Positions 11,401 through 23,747 of a DNA stretch of 64,000 bases are shown here, piece by piece. Below the pieces are notes generated by a model that made no database searches, was not told the DNA's origin, and worked only from the letters and a program-made list of their open reading frames with translations. The DNA is from Allodiplogaster sudhausi (Eukaryota > Nematoda > Chromadorea > Rhabditida > Diplogasteridae). The stretch's first letter is position 1, and each line of letters opens with the position of its first letter. The translations under genes and the position numbers were made by a program. Location of the stretch: NCBI GenBank assembly GCA_945643635.1, contig CALZFC010000133.1, positions 566,162-630,161 on the forward strand, in the 5' to 3' direction.

Positions 11401-13355
11401 ATTGGCTCAAGGTCCGTAGTTTAGAAAAAAAAATTTCTTTGAGCACTGGTCTAAATTATGAAAAAGTTCACAATTACTTATGTTATATAAATAGTAAAAA
11501 TCTACATATAGTTGCACTATGTTTGTATAACTAATCTTTGTGAGTAGCTATAACAGTATACTTGGTTATAGCCAAATGGCTTGTTTCTTTTGGCTGTCAT
11601 AAGCAACATGGCATTGTTACATTCGTTACTGCTTAATTAGAATGGTTGCATATATGAGTCTGGCCATTTTCGATAATAATTTATATAAAAATCCAACCGG
11701 CGGGCTTGCACAAACACTCCACCCGGCGGTCTTCTCCTTCCCTCTCTTGTCTAAAATATGCCTCACCTTCCGCCATTTGTGTCCCTCTCACGAATGAACA
11801 CCACAATTTATAAATATGTTTATGTATAATGTTAATAATAATATTAATTAATAGTAGTAATGAAGCCAAAAACTATCATCCAAAAATTAGAGGTACAAAG
11901 TAAGTTGAAGATAAAAGGGTTACTGTAGAATTTATTTATTTATTTATTTATTTCAGAGACGTGGAGTTCAGTCCATTCGTGAGTTAATGAAGGAGCGCAG
12001 TGATAAATACAAGGTAAGTTTGTTTGGGTTATAGAGAAACTAAATTTCAAGATTACAGTAAAATTTATAAGACACATGGAATATTAATTTTATTTGAGTT
12101 TAAAAATTACATTTCAAATTTTTTATTCTAGTAAAACGCAGCAGGATGTCAATTTGCACAAAATTAGAAGAAGAAAACAATCTTTTTTGCCGACCCGTAA
12201 GAATAATATATGTAAATCAAATTTCATTTTGTTGTAATTAAACTTTATCTTATTTTCAGGAAGCATACGACAAAGAATTTGTGTGTGCTGTCGAAGATTG
12301 CAAGTATAGACATCTTCTTTGGAGAGAGGTGCGATATATTTTTCCTTTTTTAAATAACTTTTTTTTCACAATAAAATTTATATACATTTTATCTCTATTG
12401 TCCGTTTCTCCTTCACCAAAGTGTAAAAAGTAAATCCGTATATTATAGGTTGCGAAACATCTGACCAAAGATCATAATTGGACCGAAGATCAAATCGCGA
12501 ATGCTGGACAGAATGTGAAGAAAGTGCGCAAACAGACGAGATATCTCAGGGTACGCAGATTTATTGGAGGGATATTTAAATTGTTTACAAATAAAGGCCA
12601 TATTGCCCTGCCTGAGTAGGGAGAGTCTAATCAATGTCGGTAAAAGAGTTGCCTAGCTTTTTTTTATCGTCAACTTGATTGAAACGCGTGCACTTTTTTC
12701 TTCCATAATTTAAATACAATAAAAATTAAGATGTCGTTTTCTTTTTTCAAATGTTGAATTCATTATCATTTTCAGAAGCGTGGACGTAAGCCCAAGTATA
12801 TGGTGCGCACGCATAGCGTTGTCAGTGAAGATTTATTGAAAAAAATTTTGTAATTAATTAATTATTTTATATTGATTTTCTCAGGGTCGCCGAATCATCT
12901 TCTCATGCCCGGAGAAAGAGTGCCAGTTCTCCTCCAAACTCTGGGTGATGGTTTGTAGGTAAGCAATGTCAGAGAGAGAGAGAGAGGCAGAGACAGAGGG
13001 GGAAGAGAAAGTGAGAGAGAGAGAGAAAGAGAGAGAGAGAGAAAGAAAGAGAGAGAGAAAGAGAGAGAAAGAAAGAGAGAAATTTGATGGATATCTCCAA
13101 ACTCTGAGATATAATATTTGCAGGAAATAATTATAGTCCTTGGATCGAGAAAAAAATGGTGCTAGTGTATATTGACGCATTATAAAGAAAGATTTTTGTT
13201 AATAAAATAAAACGAAACAAGTTTTTTTTTACATTTCACAGGCATCTCCTCACCGAGCACGCCTACACCTCGGAGCAGATAGATGACGTGGAAGCGAGAC
13301 TCATGGCAGACAGAGAGGCAGTCAGGATTCGGGCGGCAGCAAGAATGGTAAAGGA

Positions 13356-13397
<42 letters not shown>

Positions 13398-13472
13398 CTC
13401 ACTCTCTCTCTCTCTCTCTATAGCTATCTTTTTCTCTTTCTCTCTCTCTATCTGCCTCTCTCTCTCTCTCTG

Positions 13473-13504
<32 letters not shown>

Positions 13505-14501
13505 GCTGTCTTTATCTCTCTCTCTCTCTGCCTCTCTCTCTCTAGCTATATTTATCTCTTTCTCTCTCTCACTCTCTTTTTCTCACACTCTCGTTTCTCC
13601 GTTTCTCTCTCTCCCTAATTCTCTCTCCTATCTCCCTCATGAACATAACTTTACGTGTTATACAAATTTATTTATATATATATATATATAAAAAGGCATA
13701 GAGTTTCTAAACATTGTTAGCACAATTTTTTAATAGTAATAATAAAATATTAATATACATTAATTATAGTATTAATAATACAGTAATATAAATTGTCTGC
13801 GCAGATGCCTCGACGTCGTCGAGTAATTCCACAGCGAAGCGCGTTGCCGGCAACCAAAATTGAAGCAGAAACCGGAGATGAAGCGGAGAAGGCGGCTGCT
13901 GGAGTGGCTGGAGAGGTCAGACAGAGAGCGAGAGGAGAGAGAAATGGGGAGAGGAAAGAGAGATAGAGAAAGGGAGAGGAGAGAGAGAGAGAGCAGGGGG
14001 AAAGGGTCCCCCGAATAGTGTTAGGGGTCTTTTGCTGCTCCAAAATGGAGGTAGGGTAATGTTGAAACGAATTTTTTGATCAAGAATTGTATGGGGTAGT
14101 TCCTGATTAAAACCCAAAACAAGGTGGGTGCTCCGCTTCGGAAAAAAAGTAAAATTAACTAATTAGGAACAGAGAGAGAGTGTATGTGTGTGTGTGAGAG
14201 AGAGAGAGTTGAGGGAGGGAGAGAGAGAGAAGATAGATGGGAAGTACTAAATAGATACGATCCTTTTGAATGTGTAGGAAAAGATTCATCAGACAGGGAA
14301 AATTATTTCCCCTAATTTTTATCTCTGTTTATTTTATTGGAAGGTGAATAAGTATAGTCATAATAACTTTTTCAAGATAGAAAGAAGAGTGCATATTTGG
14401 TCTCTCGTTTTAGGAAGGCGATCCCGATGCTCCGCCTGTGAAGAGAAAACGCGGACGGCCACCCAAGAGTGCCCAGCTGGTAGAGGAGGTGAGGTTGAGG
14501 G

Positions 14502-14533
<32 letters not shown>

Positions 14534-16568
14534 AAGAAAGTAGAGATCTAGATGAGGTGCAGTCATTATTTGGGGATGACTTCGAGAAGAGGTCATCAAC
14601 CTTCTCTCTCTCACTCTCTCTCTCTCTCTATCTCCCCTCTCTCTCTATCTCTCTCTCCTTTTCCTGTATCTCTCCCTTTTATCCCTCTCCTATCACCCTC
14701 TATCCTCTCTCTCTCTCCTCTCTCTTTCCCTCATTTGTGTTTGTCTGTTGCAGTAACAAACGATTGAAAAAGACTTGTATTATTACCATAAATCCACTAT
14801 ATTTCTTTTCGGGATGATGCAATTTGTTTTTTTTTTCAATTTAGAATTTTAGTCAAATTTATATATTTTAGCATTAAAAAACGCTTTAAAAAAGGCAAAC
14901 TTTGAGGATGTACCCGAGAACTTCATTTGCACCGAACCAGGCTGCGCGTTCCAGCATGCACAGTGGCCGGAGGTAGTGATGTTTATTAATTAATTAATTA
15001 ATTAATTAATTAATTAAAGATTATGATTAAGCTCAGGGGAAAAAGGCACTGTCGATTGGACAGACCCACTCTGATTTTGGCCTTTCCCCCACAAAGCCCT
15101 ACCCCACCATGTTTTTGAGTTACACATTTAGCAGAAACAACAAACCCACCCAGGTTTGCGGGCCCAATACCTCCTTCCCCACCCTAATTTTCTGGGTCCT
15201 CGACAGTGGCTTTTACTCCCTGATTAAGCTGTTCAGGCAATGGACAGGATCATAAAGGCTCAGTTTGCGTTGACGTTTTTATTTTTACCTTTCTTGACCA
15301 AGAGAAGCAATAATTTTTATATCGTTTACAACAATCGTTTAAAAGTAATCGCTTAAAATCCTCGCGTCCCAGGTGGAGACTCATCTGATAAGCGTGCACT
15401 CCTTCACCAACATACAAGCTCGCCAGGTGTACACGGAGCAGAGGAAGAGGAGGACGCCACTCACGAGGGTACGGTAGATTAGGTTTTTTTGTAGTTTGGA
15501 TAAGGTAGGGTTTGGCAGTTTGGATACGGTAGTCCATTCATTTTACTAATTCATGATGACGATGCTGCAACCAGGCAACAAAAATTAATTAAGAAAAAAA
15601 AAACTGTTAGCCCCTCAAATGGGTGCGTCCATAAAAAGAAAGTTTCTACCGTGTTTTGGAGAATATTTGGGTTACGGTATTACTCCCAACTCTCTGACTG
15701 TGTCGCACTATTTATCAACCATTGCAATATCTGCACATCTAATAATAATCTCTCTATTTAAGGGCGCAAATCGCGAATTCGACTGCCCAGAATGCGCGTA
15801 CAAGCACAAGATGTGGTATCCGGTGGGTTCTTCTTTCATTTCACGTTCTTTGTTTCCCGTTTTTTGAATTGGAAATTAAATATATTTAAATAAATGACAG
15901 CCAGTTTGACATTTAGGCGGTCAAAACCATCTTGTCTTCAACCGCATCTCTCCCTCTCCCCCCCCCTCTCTCTCTCTATCTCTCTCTCTCTCTTTATCTC
16001 TCTATCTATCTGTCTCCCTCCCTCTCTCTTTCTCTCTCTATCTCTCTCCCTCTCTTTTTCTTTTCTTTTCGTTCCTCCTTACTCTCCTTTATCTCTTCTA
16101 TCTCTCTGTAACTGTCTCACCTCTTTCCAGATCGCCATGCATCTCTCCGACCAGCACGGCTACGGCTGGCAAGACATCGATGACGCCGAGATCGAGCAGC
16201 GACGTGGCCGAAGGAACAACGCGTGGCTCAAGGTGAGAAGGGCGTATCGTCATCCCTCACTCCCTCTGTTTTTTTTTTCTCTCTCTCTCTCTTCGTCTCT
16301 CTCTCTCTCACCCTATCTTTCTCTCTCTCTCTCTCTCTGTCACCTATATTTCTCTTTCTCTCTATCTCCACCTCTCACTATCCCTTCTCGCTCTCTCGTT
16401 CTTTCTCCCTCTGCATCTCTCTCTAGATCTCTTTCTCTTGCCCCTTTCTTTTCTATTCATCCCTCTCTGTCTCTCCTCTGCCTCTCATCTCTCTCCCTGC
16501 CTCTCGTCGCTCTCTCTCCTTCTCTCTCCTTTCTCTCTCCTCTCTCTCTCTCCTCTTTCTCTTTCTCG

Positions 16569-16617
<49 letters not shown>

Positions 16618-17335
16618 GAGACACGGAGTCGCTACGGTGTCTCAGCTGATGCGCATCCAAGGCGGAGATGACCTGGACTCTTCCCTCTCGCCTGCCTTCG
16701 TCAAGCCATTCAACTGCCCCGAAGAGGGCTGCGGATTCAACAATCGAATGTGGTGCCATCTGAGAACGTGAGAATTTGTATTATTATCATTATTATTTTA
16801 TTAACCTTAATAATTTAGCTTTTTTGAACATTGGCATTATTGTGAGAATTTTAATTGGCTATTGATAATAACGCCTCAGGCATCTCTACAACGTGCACGG
16901 CTACAGCGAGGCCGTGATCGATGACGTCGAGCTGGAGCAGAGGAAGGGCCGGCGGAACAGGAACTGGGTCAAGGTCAATAGTTTGTCCTCACGTAACAAA
17001 TACGTAGATCTCAATTGTGCGCCTTGGCGTAACAAATATGTTCCCTCCCAATTGTCCATTTTCAATTGTTCATCCTGGTGCAACAAATATGTGTTCACTC
17101 CTTCCTGTCGTACACTTCATATATTTGAATTACAAATAAGTGATCATTAATTTCAGAAGCGCCTCTCTAATCTTCTGCCAGAGATTAATTTGACCCAGAA
17201 GGATCTTGACTCGAGTACCATTAAGGAAGTGCGTATATAGTTCAATAACCTTTTTTTTTATACTTTCTCTCCCATATGTCTACATCTCTCTTTCTCTCTC
17301 TCCCACACTCGCTCTCTCTCTCTCTCTCTCCCACA

Positions 17336-17373
<38 letters not shown>

Positions 17374-20300
17374 TTCAGTATCCAGTTCCTTTCATAACCA
17401 ATTTGCATCCATTTAGGCCGCAGAGGCTGCGATGGACTCGTCGCCGGCTGCATCGAAGATCATGCGCATTGTCGACGAGTTCCCGATTAAGACTGGCCAG
17501 AGTGTGGTAAGCGAGAGAGAGGGAGATATACAGAGAGATAGAGAGAGAGTGTGTGTGAGAGGAGAGAGAGAGAGAGAGATGAGGGAGACAGTAAGAGAGG
17601 GAGAGAGAGAAAGAGAGATAGAGAGAGAAAGGGACAGAGACTTGTTCCGATATTTCCCCTTGAAAGATTCTCTTTATATCTTTATATTCCAGCTTGTCGA
17701 ATGCCCGACGGGATGTGGAACATTTGTACGCTCTCGCATTGATCTCGCTGCCCATGCTGCGCAGGTCTGTTTTTTTTTTATATAATAATTTTTTTTTGCG
17801 AAAATTAATCTAATATTAAATCGCCATTCTTATTTCTTTTTAGTAAGTTATTTCGGTTTTTATTTTCATTAAAATAAACGAGAAGATTTTATTTCTGTTT
17901 GAAGTCGTTCGAGTTTTCTTTTCTTTTATTTATTTGGGAAACAAGAAGAAGATTTACTCAGGAGCACGCCAGCCATGACTATCCGCGCGAATTCGACATT
18001 CACACGCAGACATTCGAGAATGATGAAGATTTTAAAGTGAGCTTTTTATCTCGTTATTTATTTTTATTATTTTACGTTTTGGTTTTCTTCATCATTTGGT
18101 TTACTAGTTTCCCTGCTCGCCTAAAATATTTAGTATTTTAACGACATTCGGAAATATCGATTTTCCCCTAACAATTTGTGTTTTTTTTGTTGAGCTGTTC
18201 AATTTTTACTACAGAGGACACATTTTTTACATATGTAAATAATAAAGCAAATATTTCGCTCGATTGAGATGTTCAAAGAGGACCTCGAGCTGCGTCACAT
18301 CTCGTACTTCACGACGGTCAACTCGTATCGATCGAGTGATGCCAGACACACCACGTACGTATGCCATCGAGCGTGCAAGGGAGAGAAGAGGAGGCAGACG
18401 AAGAATGAGAGGAAGAAGAAGCAGAAGAACTGCACGGCTTTTATACAGGTTGAGAGAGAGAGGGGGGAGGGGGAGAGAGAGACAGAGACAGAGAGAGATG
18501 GGGGGGGGAGTGTGAGAAAAGAGAGCGAGGAAGGAGGGAGAGAGGAGAGAGTGAGAGAACAGAGGCAGGTAACAGAGAAAGTAGAAAGAGAGAAAGCAGA
18601 GAGAGAGAGAGAGAACGAAGACAGAGAGAGATATCAACGAGAGAAAATGAGAAGAGGGAGAGTATCCAGAGAGATAAAGGAGAAAGGAAGGGAGTGGGAG
18701 AAAAGATAGAGAGAGAGAGCATCTTTAGGTCCGTCGAGACGAGCAGACGCACCGCATAACAGCGCAGTACTGCACTGGCCACATTGGCCACGAGCGAGAC
18801 GCGTCTCTCCTGCCCATCTCCGAGTCGCAGCGAATGCTCATCTCCGAACGGGTGCTCAAGGAGTACGCCAATGCGAGTGTCGAGAGGATCGCGCAGATGA
18901 TCAGGTTGGGTTTGGGTCTTAGAGGGACCCAAAAGGAGGAAAGTGCACGGCAAACGGTTGGGGGGGGTTTAAGACCAGCGTGTGAGGGATTGTATGCCAG
19001 GTTGTTGAGGGGGGGGGGGTCTTAGACCACAGTGTGGGGTCCAAGAGTCGCCAAAAGCGGCATGGTCTAATGTTATAGTGGAATCCAGAAATGTGGTGTC
19101 GCAAACGAGTGAGAGAGAGAGAGGAGAGAGAGAAAGAGAGAGAGAGAGAGAAAAAAAGAGAGAGGAGAGAGAAAGAGAGAGAGGAGAGAGAAAGAGAGAG
19201 AATTCTCGAGGAGCATGACTGTACACAGAGAAATTCGATGGAAGACTCATGGTAGCGCCGGAAATAGGATCTAACAAGGGAAGTCTTTCGACGGGGTGTG
19301 GCAAACCATAACAATTTATACATCATTCGAAAGCTCTCAACGAGCTGGTAACGTTTTTGATGTTTATAGCTGCAGAAGAGATTCTTTTTCGCCGAAATTG
19401 CAGGAAAAATACCCTAAAATTAACATTTGCACGATATGTGATAGCTTTATGGACTCTAAAACTAATGTTTACGTAACAGTAGGCCATATAATAATTAATA
19501 ACTTCATTTCTGATGACTTTTGGGAAAAAAATCTTTTAGGCCATTTTTCACCAAAGGGGTCCCCCTTTGGTGAAAAATGGACTGTTTTGTATGGAGAAAA
19601 ATAAATTTTTTCTTAAGAGATTTTTGAGTTTTAAGCCACTAATTACTCTTTTTCAAGCCGTTTTTAACATGAAAAATTATAGTTCACATATTAAATCACG
19701 CTGTAAAATTTTCATATTCTCAAAAAGTCCATCTATCTCAAAAACTTCCATGTTTTTGCCTTAAACAACTGCGGATGTATTATTTCTATTTGAATCTTGT
19801 TTCTCTGTAAGAGCAAGTCGCTTACATTCCGCATAAAAAAATCCCGTTCGATTTCTTAACTTTTGCGGCTGCAGGCGCCTGGTCTGGAAGGGGACTCTAC
19901 AAGCCAGGGCCCTTCCAGACCCAGGTACGCCTGTGCTTCGGTTTTTCTAGCGCTCTCTTCTGCAGCTATAAACATCAAATACGTTATCAGCTCGTTGAGA
20001 GCTTTCGAATGATGTATAATATGTTGTGTTTTGCCACACCCCGCCGAAAGACTTCCCTTGTAAGACCCCGGAAATCGGGGGGGGGGGGCTTTATCGACCC
20101 AACTGAGCGTTGCAAAATGAAGTTGTGGCTCTCTTGCAGAATGGAGCACCCCGAGCCGACCTCCCGGCTGCACTACCTCACCGGCCAAGAGCTCTACAAT
20201 GCCATTCGGCACCCCAAGAAGGGACGCGGCGAGACAGCGATGCAGGAGGTCAGTATATAGCCCCCCCCCTCCACCCCCTATCCCCCCGGGGGTCTAGCCC

Positions 20301-20428
20301 CGGCTTCACTAAACCAGCTGCCACTAGTATCCTTTTGGGCTTCGGTGCAGGATGTGAGAAAGCGAGAAGTATACATCCTGCACCGAAAACCGCAAGGTTA
20401 CTCTCTCTTTTCTTTTTCATCTGTTTCT

Positions 20429-20478
<50 letters not shown>

Positions 20479-20542
20479 CTTCCTTTCTTAATCTCTATTT
20501 TTCAGTCTGACTCTCATTTTTCCTTTCTTTCTCACTCCCTCG

Positions 20543-20589
<47 letters not shown>

Positions 20590-23584
20590 CAGAACATCTT
20601 CGCGCACCTGAAGGCGATGGGAATGAAGAAGGGTCGCCGCGTGGGCGGCGCCGAGGTGCTGAAAGAGTACGACGACGGCTACATCCAGAGACTGCCGCCG
20701 AAGAGGCCGAGCCAAACCATGCCACGGCATCACTTTGGCGCCGTACCAAGAAAGAGGACGAGAAAGGTGAGAGGAGATTCTCTTTCTTTTCCCTGTCTCT
20801 CTCTCTCTCTCTCTCTTTCGTTGTCTCTCTCTCTCTTTCTCTCTCTTTCGTTGTCGCTCTCTCTTTCTCTTTCTCTCTCTTTATCTCTCTCTCTCTCTCT
20901 TTCTTACTCTTTTTCTCTGTCTCTCCCTCCAACATTCTCACTCTCGCATTCCTTCGAAAGAGTGAGAAAGGGAAAGAGTAATAGAGAGAGAGGGTGAGAA
21001 AGAGAGGGAGACCCCTCTCATTTTCTCTCCGTCTCAGTACTCAAAATATTTTAGCTGCCTTCCCAGAATAGCAAAAAATTCAGATGATGGAGCATGATGA
21101 GCTTCCGCATGAGAAGATGATGGGCATGGGCGAGTCGGGAGACGAGCTGGATGTTGACGGTTGGTCAAAGGGAGTGAAAAACTCTCGTTTGAATTCGCGC
21201 CCTTTCGCCTGAATAAATTCAAATGAGGTAGAAAAGTGACTGGAGATAGAAATTCAGAAAGATTCAAAGATTCGAGGGAGAGAGAGATCGTTTTAAAGCG
21301 ATAGTGTTATTTTTCAATGAGAAATGAGTAAATTTTAAAATATGTACTACCTAATTTAATTTAAATAAAATATTATATTAAACAGTAGAATTTTCAGGTG
21401 ACGATTTCTACATGGGTGATGAGCTGGAAGATGAAGAGGAAGAGGAGGAGATTGTTGAGGAAGCCGTCGACTTGATGGATCCGCACGGGACGCCCGGAAT
21501 GGAAGAGGAGGTACGGTAGCTTTGGGTAATTGTGTATTCCACACGGGACCACTTTTGTTTTTGAAAATTACTATTTCTCTCAATATTGCAGCGTAATATT
21601 TACTGTGGAAACTTGAGAGAGCTTACAATTAGCTATTTATATCTTTATATAAGTAAGGTTTAGGAGCTTTTATTTAAAAGTAAAATTTGTTTTATAAATT
21701 TATTTTGGATTTAATTTAGGTAAATATTGTTTGTTTGCGTTATATAAAAAAAAGAAGAGGAAAGAAATTAATTTCTCAGGTGGTCGGCGAGATTGTGGAT
21801 GAAGAGGCTGTGGATGTCAGCTGGAATCCAAAGATGGATGAAGTGGGCGACATCGCGATCACGCATACGGTAGCCAGGAAGCACAGGGTACGGTAGATGA
21901 CTTTTTTTTTTAAATTTTTGTCTATTAATTTTAATTCTCCAATATTACACGTATTGGCTGATGTTGTCACGAGAATGCGGGTGAGGAAAAGAAGAAAAAG
22001 TGAAAGAGAACTAGTGAGAGAGAAGTGAAGAAACAGAGGGAGAGGGGATGGTGATAGCTAGAGGAGAGAGGGGGTGAGAATGAGAGAGACGAAGAGAGAG
22101 ACGGAGAGAGAACAAATAAGCGAGAGAGAGACAGAGAGCAGGAAAGAAACGTAGAGAAGGGGGTGTGATAGAGAGAGGGTGGGAAGAGAGAGAGAGAGAA
22201 GGAAAGAAACGTAGAGAGGGGGGTGTGATAGAGAGAGGGTGGAAAGAGAGAGAGAGAAGGAAAGAAACGTAGAGAAGGGGGTGTGATAGAGAGAGGGTGG
22301 AAAGAGAGAGAGAGAAGGAAAGAAACGTAGAGAAGGGGGGTGTGATAGAGAGAGGGTGGAGAGAGAGAGAAGGAAAGAAACGTAGAGAGGGGGGTGTGAT
22401 AGAGAGAGGGTGGAAAGAGAGAGAGAGAGAAGGAAAGAAACGTAGAGAAGGGGGGTGTGATAGAGAGAGGGTGGAAAGAGAGAGAGAGAGAGAAGGAAAG
22501 AAACGTAGAGAGGGTGGAAAGAGAGAGAGAGAGAAGGAAAGAAACGTAGAGAGGGGGGTGTGATAGAGAGAGGGTGGAAAGAGAGAGAGAGAGAAGGAAA
22601 GAAACGTAGAGAGGGGGGTGTGATAGAGAGAGGGTGGAAAGAGAGAGAGAGAGAAGGAAAGAAACGTAGAGAAGGGGGGTGTGATAGAGAGAGGGTGGAA
22701 AGAGAGAGAGAGAAGGAAAGAAACGTAGAGAGGGGGGTGTGATAGAGAGAGGGTGGAAAGAGAGAGAGAGAGAAGGAAAGAAACGTAGAGAGGGGGGTGT
22801 GATAGAGAGAGGGTGGAAAGAGAGAGAGAGAAGGAAAGAAACGTAGAGAGGGTGGAAAGAGAGAGAGAGAGAGAAGGAAAGAAACGTAGAGAGGGGGGTG
22901 TGATAGAGAGAGGGTGGAAAGAGAGAGAGAGAGAAGGAAAGAAACGTAGAGAGGGGGGTGTGATAGAGAGAGGGTGGAAAGAGAGAGAGAGAGAAGGAAA
23001 GAAACGTAGAGAGGGGGGTGTGATAGAGAGAGGGTAGAGAGACAGAGAGAGAAGGAAAGAAACGTAGAGAAGGGGGGTGTGATAGAGAGAGGGTAGAGAG
23101 ACAGAGAGAGTAGGAAAGAAACGTAGAGAAGGGGGGTGTGATAGAGAGAGGGTGGAAAGAGAGAGAGAGAAGGAAAGAAACGTAGAGAAGGGGGGTGTGA
23201 TAGAGAGAGGGTAGAGAGACAGAGAGAGAAGGAAAGAAACGTAGAGAAGGGGGGTGTGATAGAGAGAGGGTGGAAAGAGAGAGAGAGAAGGAAAGAAACG
23301 TAGAGAAGGGGGGTGTGATAGAGAGAGGGTGGAAAGAGAGAGAGAGAGAGAAGGATAGATAGAGAGGAGAGATATAGATGAATCACTAAATATTGTTAAT
23401 TGAATGGTAATATAATAATATTACTTTCCAGCTCGACTCGCATATCGACAACATTTGCGAGGATATGATGCGCAAGAATGACATTAACGGACTTCGCGAG
23501 TACGTCAAGGAGATGGAAGAACTCTCGCGCAAGTACGGTATCAGAGTGCACCAGGCACGAGCGCCTCCCTCTCATATGATGTAG
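8427..23584 (+). CDS. Nine-finger C2H2 / AT-hook / FAR1-like DNA-binding protein
   Basis: 35 phase-consistent exons, about 1,179 residues: 8427-8621, 9137-9235, 9528-9599, 9919-9996, 10166-10351, 10751-10810, 10929-10991, 11137-11223, 11328-11411, 11957-12013, 12260-12328, 12449-12550, 12776-12820, 12885-12958, 13242-13347, 13805-13915, 14414-14488, 14895-14972, 15373-15468, 15763-15822, 16131-16232, 16619-16767, 16880-16973, 17157-17228, 17417-17506, 17693-17764, 17962-18036, 18269-18448, 18729-18904, 20140-20248, 20593-20766, 21084-21159, 21398-21510, 21780-21887, 23432-23584. Nine C2H2 units begin near residues 17, 103, 260, 336, 407, 533, 587, 666 and 772, typically C-x4-C-x12-H-x4-H with a central Trp, several followed by a linker like IDDxExxQRxGRRNxxW. 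AT-hooks: RRGRPPGRK (86), KRGRKPKY (385), KRGRPPK (508). Residues 818-905 carry YVCHR...CTAF...HIGH, like FAR1/MULE-type zinc domains. Acidic stretches near 150-210 and 1030-1090. Nuclear DNA binding is inferred; the orthologue is not recognised. The acceptors at 14895 and 18269 are weak. Confidence 0.85.
13985..14146. repeat. Dispersed repeat, copy 1 (GTATGGGGTAGT family)
   Basis: Shares GTATGGGGTAGTNCCTGA, ACAAGGTGNGTGCTCCG and TTTCGG/CTTCGG blocks in the same order with 38455-38640 in the MLF gene. Both copies are intronic. No open frame; class unknown. Confidence 0.65.
15034..15222. mobile_element. hAT-like MITE with intact 8-bp target duplication
   Basis: 189 bp, starting CAGGGGAAAAAGGCACTG and ending CAGTGGCTTTTACTCCCTG: about 22-bp terminal inverted repeats with one small indel. 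It is flanked by the perfect direct repeat ATTAAGCT (15026-15033 and 15223-15230). CAGGG ends and an 8-bp duplication are hallmarks of hAT transposons. No coding capacity. It sits in an intron of the zinc-finger gene. Confidence 0.85.
15948..16127. repeat. (CT)n tract extending into an acceptor
   Basis: CT-rich tract occupying most of the intron and ending in TCTTTCCAG at the exon beginning at 16131. It acts as an extended polypyrimidine tract. Confidence 0.85.
16268..16618. repeat. (CT)n tract filling an intron
   Basis: Almost the entire intron between the exons ending 16232 and beginning 16619 is CT-rich, ending CTCTCCAG. Confidence 0.9.
19271..20066. mobile_element. Inverted-repeat element (foldback/MITE-like)
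   Basis: Arms of about 110 bp, 19271-19380 and 19956-20066, are inverted copies with few mismatches; shared blocks include AAGGGAAGTCTTTCG, CATCATTCGAAAGCTCTCAA and TGTTTATAGCTGCAGAAGAG. The ~575-bp centre is AT-rich and contains a separate perfect palindrome (19541-19580). No open frame of note and no clear target duplication. It lies in the 1.2-kb intron between zinc-finger exons 29 and 30. Confidence 0.8.
20430..20590. repeat. (CT)n tract before an acceptor
   Basis: CT tracts in the intron preceding the exon at 20593; another CT-rich run fills about 20777-20937 in the next intron. Confidence 0.85.
22130..23352. repeat. GA-rich minisatellite, about 21 copies
   Basis: Unit of roughly 57 bp built on AAGGAAAGAAACGTAGAGA, then GGGGGGTGTGATAGAGAGAG, then GGTGGAAAGAGAGAGAGAG. 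I count about 21 occurrences of AAACGTAGAG. Some units lack the GTGTGATAG segment (near 22500 and 22840). It fills the last intron of the zinc-finger gene; its complementary strand gives a long spurious open frame. Confidence 0.95.
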
Positions 23585-23741
23585 CCAGCCGGGTTACGGT
23601 AATGACACTATAATTATGTGGGTTACGGTAACACTATAATCTCGCCGCCCTCTTTCTCCACACTAAAAATCCATCATTGTATTCTCTTGACTACTGATAT
23701 TCCCTTTTATTCAACTCATGTGTACCACCGAATTCAACAAC

Positions 23742-23747
23742 AATAAA
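23742..23747 (+). promoter_or_regulatory. Poly(A) signal AATAAA, zinc-finger gene
   Basis: AATAAA lies about 160 bases after the stop codon at 23582-23584, a normal distance for a nematode 3' UTR. Confidence 0.65.

Noticed and set aside
22058..23386. 442-codon minus-strand frame rich in Ser, Leu and Phe
   Set aside because: Antisense of the GA minisatellite in an intron of the zinc-finger gene; regular period and no splice or start context.
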